64,000 bases of DNA from Peronospora farinosa (Eukaryota > Oomycota > Peronosporomycetes > Peronosporales > Peronosporaceae). The position numbers were made by a program, and so were the translations under genes. The notes beneath the pieces are model-generated. The model saw nothing but the letters and a program-made list of their open reading frames with translations. It was not told the DNA's origin and made no database searches. Location: NCBI GenBank assembly GCA_947646735.1, contig CANTFK010000987.1, positions 62,001 to 126,000 of the forward strand, written 5' to 3'. This document shows, piece by piece, positions 1 to 9,268 of this stretch. The first letter of the stretch is position 1, and the number at the start of each line of letters is the position of its first letter.

Positions 1-2
1 TG

Positions 3-173
3 TCACTCGTTGACCTCAGATACCGCTGGACCGGGAGGGAGGCGAATGACGCACTCCGCGCATTCAAATCGGGTGGTCTGCCTACAACTTCTTCAGGCGT
101 CGACGCTGCAGCGGTTACGCTCTTCGTCGAGTATGCGACCAGCGTAACAAAAAAGATAAGCACCTTCGTGTAG
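3..173 (+). pseudogene. open frame cut by the left window edge, unknown
   Basis: An open frame of 56 codons runs from the left edge to a TAG at 171-173. Its composition is protein-like (rich in Ala, Thr, Val, Ser), with a run around GREANDALRAFKSGG. It has no start within the window. It could be the C-terminal end of a host gene or a piece of a retroelement. I do not recognise the family. Nothing downstream continues it. Confidence 0.25.
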
Positions 174-1406
174 GAGAACTGGACTACGCTGGACTCGCCA
201 GGCTTTTTCATGGTTTCAGCAAGGAGGGTTTGGCAGCAAATGTTAGAGTGAGGATAAATGACCGTTGATTCAAGACCCGATGCAAACGAATCCATGAATC
301 AAGACCAGATACAAGCGTATCCATGATTCGAGACCAGATGCATACGTATCCTTGAATCAAGACCAGATGCAAATCTTTCTGTACTGTTGGGCTTTTACCG
401 ACGGAAAGGTGCGCGCGACCATAAATATGTATGTATGTGTGTATGTAAACACGTGACGCGAGCCGTCTTGCCACCAAAGTGGGTCAGCTTGCGCATGCGT
501 CGTGGTATTTCTCATTCTCTACGTTTCTCTCTAATCTCGCCAAGGTCCAATAAGCGGCGCGCTAAAGGCCTTCGAGAATGCACGATCCTGTGCACACAGG
601 AGAAGGAGGTACAGGTCTGAAGACAGTCGACGGCGGTGTCCAGCGGTAGGTTTCTTGCTAAGATCCCTTGGATGTCTATCTTATCAAGAGGTCCCACCCA
701 GGGAGGGTCGTCTCTTAAGCAAATGAGTGATGGGTGCGAATTACATTTTCCATGGGTGTGGCTTAGCCAAAATCATGCCAGGTTTTGCATCTGTGCAAAA
801 TGCGCCAATCCGAATGGAGTTTTGCTGCAAAATTTAGCCAATGCAAATGAAGATCTACTAAAAATTAGCCAATCAGAATGCTAAAAAAGGATCGCACCGA
901 CAGACACTACTCTATTACATATTCTGTATATCATTTGTTGAAAATCTCAGATAAAGCTAACAGATTTCCGTAACAGACACACAGGCTGTTTGACACACCA
1001 ACATCCCGTCCTATCCATATAGTTAAATCTATATATATATGGTCAGCTCAGGCCTTTGACAGATGCTTCCGCGGCATCCGTTTGTTTTGACGGACCTCTC
1101 CCTCTACACAAACCTCACCAGGGCGCCCGGACGGTATACGGCAACCGCTTCATCGCGTGGTTGAAGGTGTGTGCCAAAGTAGCATGCGGAAGCTTCATTG
1201 AATGTCCGTCTACAATTGATAGCCCTTTCCACGAGCCATCTTTTTAAGCTTGTGTGTGAGTGCGGATGGTCCTTAATATGAATTGGGACGAGTTTTTTTT
1301 ACCTTTTCCAACATATAGGGAGATGGCAGGGCACTTGGTGGAGTGACTTGGTTAACAAGCCCTGGTCAAGCTCTTAAATTGTCCTCCTGAGCAACATGTT
1401 GCCCAG
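174..1406. other. intergenic, repeat-bearing, no gene seen
   Basis: No convincing gene is seen. The stretch holds the 29-bp tandem repeat at 267-376, a GTAT/GT-rich patch near 425-446 and a short AT run near 1030-1038. Given its position before a Gypsy gag remnant it may contain the decayed 5' LTR and leader, but I could not find a matching LTR copy after the element. Confidence 0.5.
267..376. repeat. 29-bp tandem repeat, about 3.8 copies
   Basis: Copies start at 267, 296, 325 and 354, each beginning GA(A/T)TC(A/G)AGACC and carrying a variant of GATGCAAACGAATCCAT. The spacing is exactly 29 bp. The copies differ by several substitutions, so the array is not very recent. The last copy is incomplete. 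Confidence 0.9.
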
Positions 1407-2059
1407 ATGGAGCAACTCGAGGCGTTTGTGCTAAGCCAGCGCAGAAATGCGTCCGAGGCAAACAGCCATGATACAGCTGAGTCTATTAATAACACTCAGG
1501 ATGGACTTTTCCGTGAGCAAGATCGAAACGAGGCGCTCAACAAAACTATTGAGACGCTCTCTGCCCGGTCTAATCAGCCGTGGTTTATTCGAATGGACCC
1601 TCTGAAATTTGATGGGACTGTCCCACTAAGATTGTCCACTTTCTTTAGCAGTGAATTAATGCGGTATGGTGCAGCTCATCGAAGACGACGTATGCCTAGA
1701 AAAAATTGCGTGGCAAAGCGTTAGAGTGGGCATACTCTGCGCTTATGGCAAACGCAAAAGCGTTTCCTTCATATGCGATCTTTAAGTCAAAGATTCGCGC
1801 CATGTATAAGCCGTTTAACAATGAAGTGTTAATTCAGGTACGCTTCTTTGGAGCACGACAGGCGAAGCGATCTTTGCAAGAGTATAGGCAGGAGATGCGT
1901 TCGCTGTCTGCGTCCACTACTGTAGATCCGGAACACATTAAGGTAACTACGTTCATGAACGGACTACGGCATGGCCCATCGCGTCAGGCCCTTTTTAAAA
2001 AGGTGCAAAAAACGATGGAAGGGGAAATTGAAATTACCATGGTTAAACAGCAATCCTAA
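1407..2059 (+). pseudogene. Gypsy gag, frameshifted
   Basis: Two overlapping frames (1407-1724 and 1706-2059) together resemble a retrotransposon capsid protein. The first carries the PLKFDGTV segment typical of the start of Gypsy gag. The second carries a helical region with AKRSLQEYRQEMRSL and a KVTTFMNGLR segment. The shift between frames lies near 1700. It is read as one gag broken by a frameshift rather than two genes, because the second frame continues the domain order and the ends overlap by only 19 bp. Confidence 0.8.
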
Positions 2060-2106
2060 AACAGTGCCTCGCGACAGCATCGTATGAGAAGTCGGATGCC
2101 ACTCCA

Positions 2107-2313
2107 ATGGAGTTAGGCAATGCAGATGCTGTCTGCTACAAGTGCGGCAAGCGCGGACATATGATGACTCGCTGCTATGCCAAACTTGCTGCTGGTGCTA
2201 AGGCAGCCAGCAAGAAGGCTCCCTACCTAAAGGGAGGTGCGAAAAACCAGCGTACACGATGCACGAGTTTAGCACCTGCCCAAGATGGGTCGAAAAATGT
2301 GGGAGCGCAGTAG
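2107..2313 (+). pseudogene. Gypsy nucleocapsid zinc knuckle
   Basis: A 68-codon frame begins ELGNADAVCYKCGKRGHMM and continues to TRC, giving a perfect CX2CX4HX4C knuckle (the nucleic-acid-binding motif at the C-terminus of retroelement Gag), followed by a basic tail. It lies just downstream of the gag frames and is part of the same remnant. Confidence 0.8.
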
Positions 2314-2429
2314 GGGCGGGATGCCCTACTGTCGCGGACTTTGAAGTTACCCCAACGTTCATAGTTATCAAACAATGGGTAGCGCAGTCCTTGAGGTACC
2401 AAAGGATCGGACCTCAAATCATTTTGATC

Positions 2430-2748
2430 TATAGCGCTCAAGTACAAGGTTATGACCAAGTGATGACCATTCTCGTTGATTCGAATGCATCGCGAGATTC
2501 TGTGAAACTCGCGGCTCTGAAGAAGAGTCCGACGACTATGAGTCGCTTTGGTAGGATGGCAAGAAAGAAGAGGCGACCGTTCGTTTAGCGAACGACGCGC
2601 TCGTAAATGGGAGGGAGTTCAAGTTGAATTCTCCTTCAGCATTATTGACTGGGGAACACCAATGGGGTTTTATTGTAAAGGGAAGTTTACGGTGATAGGT
2701 ATGGAGAGTCCGTATGACCTCATCCTAGGCATGCCTTGGTTGGCTTAA
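2430..2748 (+). pseudogene. Gypsy aspartic protease, broken
   Basis: Two frames carry the two halves of a retropepsin-like protease. The first has MTILVDSNAS near 2475, where the catalytic D-[ST]-G has become D-S-N. The second (2548-2748) ends with SPYDLILGMPWLA, the usual C-terminal strand of Gypsy proteases. The frame change and the missing glycine indicate an inactive enzyme. Confidence 0.75.
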
Positions 2749-3170
2749 CACCAACCATGGATTGACTGGCGTACACGCACAGTCGCTAGCTCTACGCAGG
2801 ACACCGGAAAGGATGTGCTCCTGCGAGAGTCTTATGTGACTGATGCTGTGTCAAGGGTGCGATGGCGGTATTTCAATCGGCACCAGGTACTACCCAGCTC
2901 AAAAAGAGTGGTCTAGTTGGAAGTACCCTGGCAGAAAGTCAGGTGACACATATTCCTACCCAGGTCGAAAAGACTGGTGTAGTGAATGGGGCGATGACAG
3001 GTAGTCATGCGTCCAATAGTCCTGCACAGAGCCGAGAGCCTGTGGCAGATGATGGTGGGCTGACAGGAGGTCAAGCGCCACAATAACCGGCACATAGCCA
3101 TGAGCCTGGTGCGGTTGGAAGGAGTGCGTTAGCTGATATAGCAACGACACCTTCTTCCAGTTCAAAGGTC

Positions 3171-4045
3171 GTGGTGACTCGAACAACGAGCACCAGACGT
3201 ATTAATACGATCAAGGGCACGTCGAAACGAGCGACCCTTGGATCAGTCTCGGTCCAAGAGGACGGACCTACGAACGAGTTGTTCGAGGCCGTCGAAGACA
3301 AAATGCCGGAGGCATGCTCAGTTGAGGTGCTCCAACTTGTCTTGGCATCTGCCGAGGAGATAGTAAATCTCTCGGAGATGACGTGGGATCTGTTCCTGTC
3401 TAAATTAAAGGAAGAAAAGATCCACGAGATAGTCGCACCAGTTCCAGAAGAGAGCGTGGTGGACTGTTGCTCTTCATCCACAATGGACGAGAGCGTCTTG
3501 AAGACCGAAAAAAAGAAACGGTTCGCTGCTCAAGGCTGGGATGCCTTGAAGGACAGCCCGTTCTATTATGTTCTGTGGAAACACCGTGATGTGTTCCCAG
3601 CAGAAGTGCCGAGCCGCCTACCGGCCGATAGGGGCATCAGGCACGAAATTGACCTGAAGCCTGGCACCAAGTGTTGTGTGACCAGGCAATGGCCGTTGCC
3701 GAAGGAACAAGTCGATTACATTGATGAGTTCTTCGACAAGCGAGACAAGGCGGGACATGTACGTGAGAGCAAGTCGCCTCACTGCAGCCCTACCTTCTGT
3801 GTGCGTAAAGCAAAAGGTGGATGGCGCGTGGTTCATGCTTATAATAAGCTGAACACGGCCACCATTCCGGCGCAACGCCGATCCCACGGTCAGATGTCTT
3901 GTTGAATTCCATGGGAAAGTCAACTAACTTTTCCGCGTTAGACTTAAAGGATGGCTACTATCAAGTTCTCACGAGAGATACTGATGTAGCCAAAATGGCA
4001 GTAAACACCCCAAGCGGTATGCTATGGGAGTAGCTTGTGATGCCA
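3171..4045 (+). pseudogene. Gypsy reverse transcriptase, N-terminal part
   Basis: The frame 3171-3905 contains the linker and the start of the RT domain: HRDVFPAEVPSRLPADRGI, HEIDLKPG, PLPKEQ and CVRKAKGGWRVV. It is then frameshifted near 3890, and another frame carries NFSALDLKDGYYQV, including the first catalytic aspartate of RT. A stop follows within SGMLWE*LVMPQ, and the palm with the YxDD box is missing. This is a remnant by deletion and frameshift. Confidence 0.85.
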
Positions 4046-4047
4046 CA

Positions 4048-4690
4048 AGAGTTGATCATGCAGAAGGATGACAGCAGCATTGACCGTGTCATTTCGTATC
4101 AGTCTCGGCTTTTGCAAGCCGAAGAGCTGAATTGCCCTGTGCATGACAAGGAGCTACTTTCAATTAAGTATGCTCTTGTTAAGTTTGTGTGCACCTATTG
4201 AGCACCGAACCTTTTGTGGTTTATACGGATCACGCATCACTGCGGACCGCTATAAATTCACCTCACCTCTTGCCTAGGATGGCGAGATGGCTAACATTCT
4301 TCTCTGATTGCGATTTGGATATCCTGTTGGACCCCTTTTTCCTCCATTATTCAATTTTAAAGTTAAATATAAGCCAGGTAAGTCGAATGTCTTGGCTGAC
4401 GCGTTATCGCGCAGACCGGACTTCGAGGCAAGACACCAGGAAAGTGTGTCTCTTGTGAAAGCACAAGGTGTGTCGTCAACATTGGCAGCCATGAAGGTCT
4501 CCAATGTGCATTAAGCCTGCCAGAGTATATGAAGAAGCACCACGTATTTTACGTGGGTCGTCTGAAACGATATGTGGATTCACAAGAGGTCACATATTCG
4601 CATCTGCCTAACGAGACCGATGGTGACGTCGACAGTGGGTCGAGCGTCGTTGCCGATCAGGCGACGGTGAAGCCGGAAAGCGTATACTAA
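4048..4690 (+). pseudogene. Gypsy RNase H and 3' pol remnant
   Basis: Segments VHDKELLSIKYAL, VVYTDHASLRT and RMARWLTFF are RNase H. They are followed in another frame by KYKPGKSNVLADALSRRPD, the tether to integrase. The integrase core is absent: after a TAA near 4512, the next segment is EYMKKHHVFYVGRLKRY, typical of the very end of Gypsy pol, followed by an acidic tail that stops at 4688-4690. Confidence 0.8.
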
Positions 4691-5557
4691 TGAGGCGATA
4701 GGGACTTAGTGATCGAGGAGGACTCCACGCTTGACGCGGTATCCTCATTACCTGTCTCTCTACAATATCTAATAAAGGCTTAAGGCGGTCATACCTCTGA
4801 AGGCCCCCGCCTTCGCATCTTGAAGTTCCGAGGTCAGCTGCGAGACTTGACGGTCGTGATTCAAAAACTGTCGGTTCACAGCAGCGCTCTGTGCCTGCGT
4901 AGCACCACAGGTAGTTGATCGTAATAGCCGCTCCTATCGGTAGCCACCTGTGTTGGTGAATACAAGTGGGAACAAGCGCTTTCTTGTTGAAAGGCTGTTG
5001 GCCCATCGCCATGCAAAGCAAAAGCTTCATATTCTTGTCCAATTGAAAAAAATATCCGAGAATTTTGACTTAAGAACCGATTGACGCGTTGCGTGTCGAC
5101 ATGCCTGGGCTGCTGTTTGCTTACGAGCAGAAGCACCAGCTGCACTATCTCTGCTAGGTAGTGATGGAATAGCAGAGGCGGCGTGGCGAGATGAACTTAG
5201 GGATATGTTTTACCACACCAGAATTCCCTCACACGCGTCATAGCGAAGCTGATTCACTGCGACCGCTGTTTCACTGAATCTGTATGCAGTTTAACACGGC
5301 ACAGGAACTATGCCTCGTATTCGTCAGTTGTTTTAATCGAACGCAACACGACGGGGATAGGGAGCGCACAAACTAGTGTTTTGCCCTGCCTTTTCCATGA
5401 TGGAATGACGCTAAAGAGTTTATTAGCGTCAATAGTGACACGCTCTAGGATCGTCGCACTATTACCACTCGAGCGTGACCACTCGAGCTTGACCACTCGA
5501 ATGGGGGTGGCATTCGTGGTATTCCACCACTTAAGTTGCGGACCTCGCGACGTCGAG
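4691..5557. other. intergenic, no gene seen
   Basis: No supported gene. A triple short repeat of a CCACTCGA-containing motif occurs near 5465-5500. The region follows the Gypsy 3' end and may include decayed LTR sequence, but no second copy was found to prove it. Confidence 0.4.
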
Positions 5558-6145
5558 CTAGTGAGGCCGACTTTGAAGTCGGTGGATCTGGTAGCTCACC
5601 TTCGCCTGATTCTGACTTTCTATAATCGATTGGCAAAACTGCAGACGTAGGTTAACGGAGGCGGGCGATTTAATACTGCCGATTTGCTGTTGAGTCGCGG
5701 CTGTTTTCTTCGAAGCAACGCGCTCAGTTGTGGTCGCTGCGCTTGTTGGCACAGATGATGAGGCATCACTCTCGCTTTCAGGAAGCATGGAAGCTTCCTG
5801 AAGGTTGGGTGCCTCAAATGATGGGGACATATGTCCCATTAATGCACTGTTCTCATCACCACTTTGGGGTGATGGCAATAGCGTGTTCTCGTTGTTGTCT
5901 ACAATGAGAGACAGATCTTCATCCGCACAATAGTGGGATGGATCAGTGTTCTCTGCTGAAGAGCTGATAGATGTCGACGTTGTCACATAAAACACTTAGG
6001 ACGGCTGCAAATATATCGCGTCGCGTGGGCTTTGTGTTGGTCTTCATGGGCGCCTTTGCAGGCAACTTATTAGCCTTACCACGTTTCGATGGCATCTCTA
6101 CTTTCGATGTTCTACAAAATGTAAAAATCGTTGAAAAGAGGGGAT
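5558..6145 (-). pseudogene. broken reading frame, possible transposon ORF
   Basis: On the minus strand an ATG near 6093 starts a basic segment (MPSKRGKANKLPAKAP, then RRDIFAAVLSVLCDN) that stops after about 50 codons. A neighbouring frame continues for about 140 codons, starting near 5995. It is acidic and Ser-rich (NTDPSHYCADEDLSLIV, SGDENSALMGHMSPS). A basic start followed by an acidic stretch, with one frameshift between them, suggests one decayed protein. The position between two retroelements suggests a transposon or gag origin. I do not recognise the family. Confidence 0.3.
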
Positions 6146-6171
6146 GGTGTAACGGGACAATAGTTGCATAA

Positions 6172-7180
6172 GTCCGTTGAGTATACGATACTTAACGGAG
6201 AGTTTACAAGGGTACGTGGTACCTTAGACCTCCTACTTTAGTGAGACACATCAATGTGACCCACCCTCGTGAATGTGATATCCATTGATGGATTCACATT
6301 AAACGGGAATGACGCCCAGTTGGGACTTGGCGTCATAGTGCCGTCACTGACGGACGTCATCAGCGAGCTAAATACATTTAGGATAACACAATCGGGCGTA
6401 AACTGCACCCGGTGACCTGTAAAAGCGCGAGAGCGCCGGCGTTCACCCATTGGTGTAAGGTTACAGGATTTGAAAGAAGCGGAAGCTGCTGAGCTCAATC
6501 AAAATTTTCGAGAATTGGGTTGTGGGTACTCAGCTAGGGCGTAAGCTGCAACTGAATTCGAAGGGGTGAATTACGAAGGGAGTTATTTTAACGTATTATC
6601 TCATTGCACCACTTTTCTCGACGAATTGTTGTGTGTTACATTGACAGTCATACCAATCGAACTTTCTGACAATCACTAGACGCAGTCGTGTCCTAACGTT
6701 TTATCGTGCGGCTTTACTGTTTCAGGGTCGGTGGTAGAAAATGCTTATAGCTTATCGCGTTGATGAAGTTACGATTGTTTAAATTCTTGGCACCGAAAGC
6801 TTGGACTTGTCTTTCTTGTCCAGCTTGCTCACTTTCATTTGGCCCATTTCCTGGTTGGGTTGCTGGATGATGGACCAATTGAGGTAGCTGGCTTAAAAGT
6901 GCCAGTGAAACTCAAATATAAAGGGAGGAGATGATGTGCCTACGAGAGCAATTATTGAGCCAAGCTGCTGTATTCTACGGAGCTACAAATTGAGTCTGGG
7001 GAAAAGTAGAAAAGTATGATAGCAGGGCTCACCTTTGTATCAGCTGCGATTGCGAGATTGAGACGACAAACACGGGTTTTTCCGACTGCGCATGGACTAC
7101 CGTCCAATGTGGAGAGTATCGTGATGCAGAAAGTGAAGCAGGTCTTGTACTAGCAAATGAGTATATGAGCCTAAGTTCGC
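6172..7180. other. intergenic, no gene seen
   Basis: No gene or structured RNA is recognised. Short frames on both strands lack domain signatures. It sits directly upstream of the Copia remnant and may hold its leader or LTR. Confidence 0.4.
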
Positions 7181-7974
7181 GTGGACGGAGAGACTTGGAC
7201 GTCAGCTCTCGAACTCTCTCAAGCCTCCACACACAGTAGACCTACAGCCGACAAATTCACATGCCGCAATTTGCTCCAGCAGATGTTGTTGCTGTGCAGT
7301 GTACTGCATATAACGCTTGGAGATCTCACGAGAGAGCTTCATCCAAACCACTCTATAGAAGTCGAAGAGAATGCGGAGCCCTCACGAGTGAAGATGAAGG
7401 CGCCTGGATCGTATCGCAAGGATACCGACAAGAAACTGGTCGATAAAGAAAAGAAAGATAAGAGTGGTAACTGAATCAACTCGAATGTTTAATCTCTATT
7501 GGAAATCGCTAAAAATTTAAAATCAAGCTGAAGCCGAGGATGCATAGATCGCTATAGGACTAATATCAGCTCCCGTTCCGACACCAAACCAGTTAGAGGC
7601 GATCCGCTATCTCATAAAGTTACTTCAAGATGATGGATTCACCGCTGGAGCTTTTTAGCGCGCAGGTGCTGTTGGAGTGCGATTTCGATCAAGGCAGAGC
7701 AATCGCCTTTTCGAAGCTAGTTCTACTTACAGAAGAATGCAATCTAGCTGATAAGGCTAATCCACCAGGTCGTCGCAGATATAAGCAAGCGTTCACTGTG
7801 GGTGAACATGGCTCGGAAGGTTAACTACTCGACAGTGGCGCAAGTATTCATCACAAAATGAGTTTGTAGAGATTCGATCGCTTACAAGTGTTTTAGTATT
7901 TCGATTGCGAATGGTGAAACTGTGCTGGAACTGGAGTTGGGTCTGTCCCGAAACATAAGAAGTCATTCGAAGGT

Positions 7975-8190
7975 GTGTTCTACGTTCCGGAGTTGGATCG
8001 TAGGCTTCAGCTCCGGAACGTACAATACATCGTCAATTCCAGCATTGTGACCTTTCGCGATAGAACATGTGAGATCAAGAATGATAAAGAAGTAGTGACT
8101 AAAGTGACCCAAAAGGGTAAAATATTCGTGCTGGAATGTAATGCATTGGAATCAGCAAGCACAAGCAAAGAAGTCGGCGGTGGAGCCTAA
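7975..8190 (+). pseudogene. Copia protease/integrase junction fragment
   Basis: A 71-codon frame contains FYVPELDRRLQLRNVQ, matching the conserved VLYVPEL...LLS region between protease and integrase of Copia elements, then a beta-rich stretch (VTFRDRTCEI, KGKIFVLEC) like the GAG-pre-integrase region. It is out of frame with the integrase fragment that follows. Confidence 0.75.
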
Positions 8191-8207
8191 TATGTGAGTC
8201 CTAGTGT

Positions 8208-9055
8208 GTGACATGCACGATTAGGACATCTGCCAATGAATGCAATGACAACCTCGACAAGTGCGAAGGAGGATTTAAGATACAAATTTCGTCTGCTGTT
8301 GATGATATACAAGTCTTCAGTCAAGCCGTTTCCAAAGTCAAGTTACGGCGAAGAGAAGACCACTTCTTTGCTTCAGATTGTTCACAGCGACGTATCGGGT
8401 CAATGGAGACCAAGTCACAAAGAGGAGCAAGATTCGTGGAAACGTTTTTTGGATGATTGTTCACACTATGTGGTCGCATACTACGCCACACACAAGTCCG
8501 ACATGGTTGATAAGTTCATCGAACATAAGTCGATGACGAAAGACCAGTTGAGTACCAATATCACATGTATTCGCGCAAACAATACATGGACACGCGGTGT
8601 GCAGAAGTGTATGATAAGGCTGGAAAAGTGCACCAAACAATAGTGTCATATTCGTCACAGTAAAAATGGGATGGCTGAATGAATGAATCGGACACTGACT
8701 GAATGTACAAGATCGATGCTAAATCATATGCAAGTGGTGGGCTGAAGCTATGAATACTGCAGTATATGTGACTAATCGAGTTACGTGCGCTTCTTGGTCA
8801 ACCAAGACTCTGATCGAGGTGTGTTTTGAAACGAAGCCAGATCTACAGTATCACACATGCGAGTTTTGGTGCTCAAGGTTACTCACATATTGAAAAACCA
8901 GAGTAAACGGCTACCGCGTGATTCTAACAAATTAAAAATTATGCGATCGGTGTCTAATCAAAAACTACCAAAGTTCATGTATGTACAAACTGTAGGTGAC
9001 ACACCTGTCAGAACGCATAGGCCTTATAACGATACAGCCATGGAGTTTCTTTAAG
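8208..9055 (+). pseudogene. Copia integrase, multiply frameshifted
   Basis: Across two frames at 8208-8640 one can read GHLPMNAMTT (His of the HHCC zinc finger zone), QIVHSDVSGQ (first catalytic Asp), a FLDDCSHYVVAYYATHKSD strand pair, and ITCIRANN where the second catalytic Asp motif (RSDN) should be. Further 3', other frames give MNRTLTECTRSMLNH and a LPRDSNK segment. Several frame changes and stops rule out function. This copy differs from the integrase fragment in the satellite array at 45-64 kb. Confidence 0.8.
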
Positions 9056-9229
9056 TACAAACTGGAGACGTTATTTCGTCAAATACTTTCGTACTCTGCT
9101 TTAAAAAAATAAAAGCGCTTTTATCGAAATTTCAAAAAACACAAATCATGTGGTCCACCGTGTCTTTTTTTGAAAAAACACGCGCGAAGTGGCATTCTCA
9201 AAACACAAGAGACCCAATCCAGTCGACTT

Positions 9230-9268
9230 GGACGCTAACCTCTCTCTCTCTTTCTCTCTCTTATGCAG
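9230..9268 (+). promoter_or_regulatory. probable 3' splice site overlapping the first ATG
   Basis: GCTAAC near 9234 is followed by about 20 nt of pure CT repeats and then TTATGCAG ending at 9268. This is the textbook arrangement of branch point, pyrimidine tract and acceptor. It suggests that the ATG at 9263 is intronic and that the coding exon starts at 9269. Confidence 0.55.

Larger units (their letters stand above)
1407..4690 (+). mobile_element. degenerate Ty3/Gypsy retroelement
   Basis: The pieces of a Gypsy element appear in the canonical order: gag, CCHC zinc knuckle, aspartic protease, reverse transcriptase, RNase H and the 3' end of pol. They are split over several frames and interrupted by stops. 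Two junctions show internal deletions. Near 4045 the RT passes directly from the LVMPQ segment to an RNase H segment, which removes the YxDD-bearing palm. Near 4510 the RNase H tether passes directly to the last part of pol (FYVGRLKRY), which removes the integrase core. No flanking LTR pair was recognised. The element is dead. Confidence 0.9.
7181..9055 (+). mobile_element. degenerate Ty1/Copia retroelement
   Basis: Pieces of a Copia polyprotein occur in order over about 1.9 kb: a gag-like basic segment (7181-7474), a segment near 7630-7824 of the gag/protease zone, the pre-integrase region with FYVPELDRRLQL (7975), the zinc-binding and core parts of integrase (8208-8640), and the integrase C-terminal region (8660-9055) with traces of MNRTLTECTRSMLNH. 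The frames shift repeatedly and stops are common. The RT and RNase H parts are absent. Confidence 0.85.
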
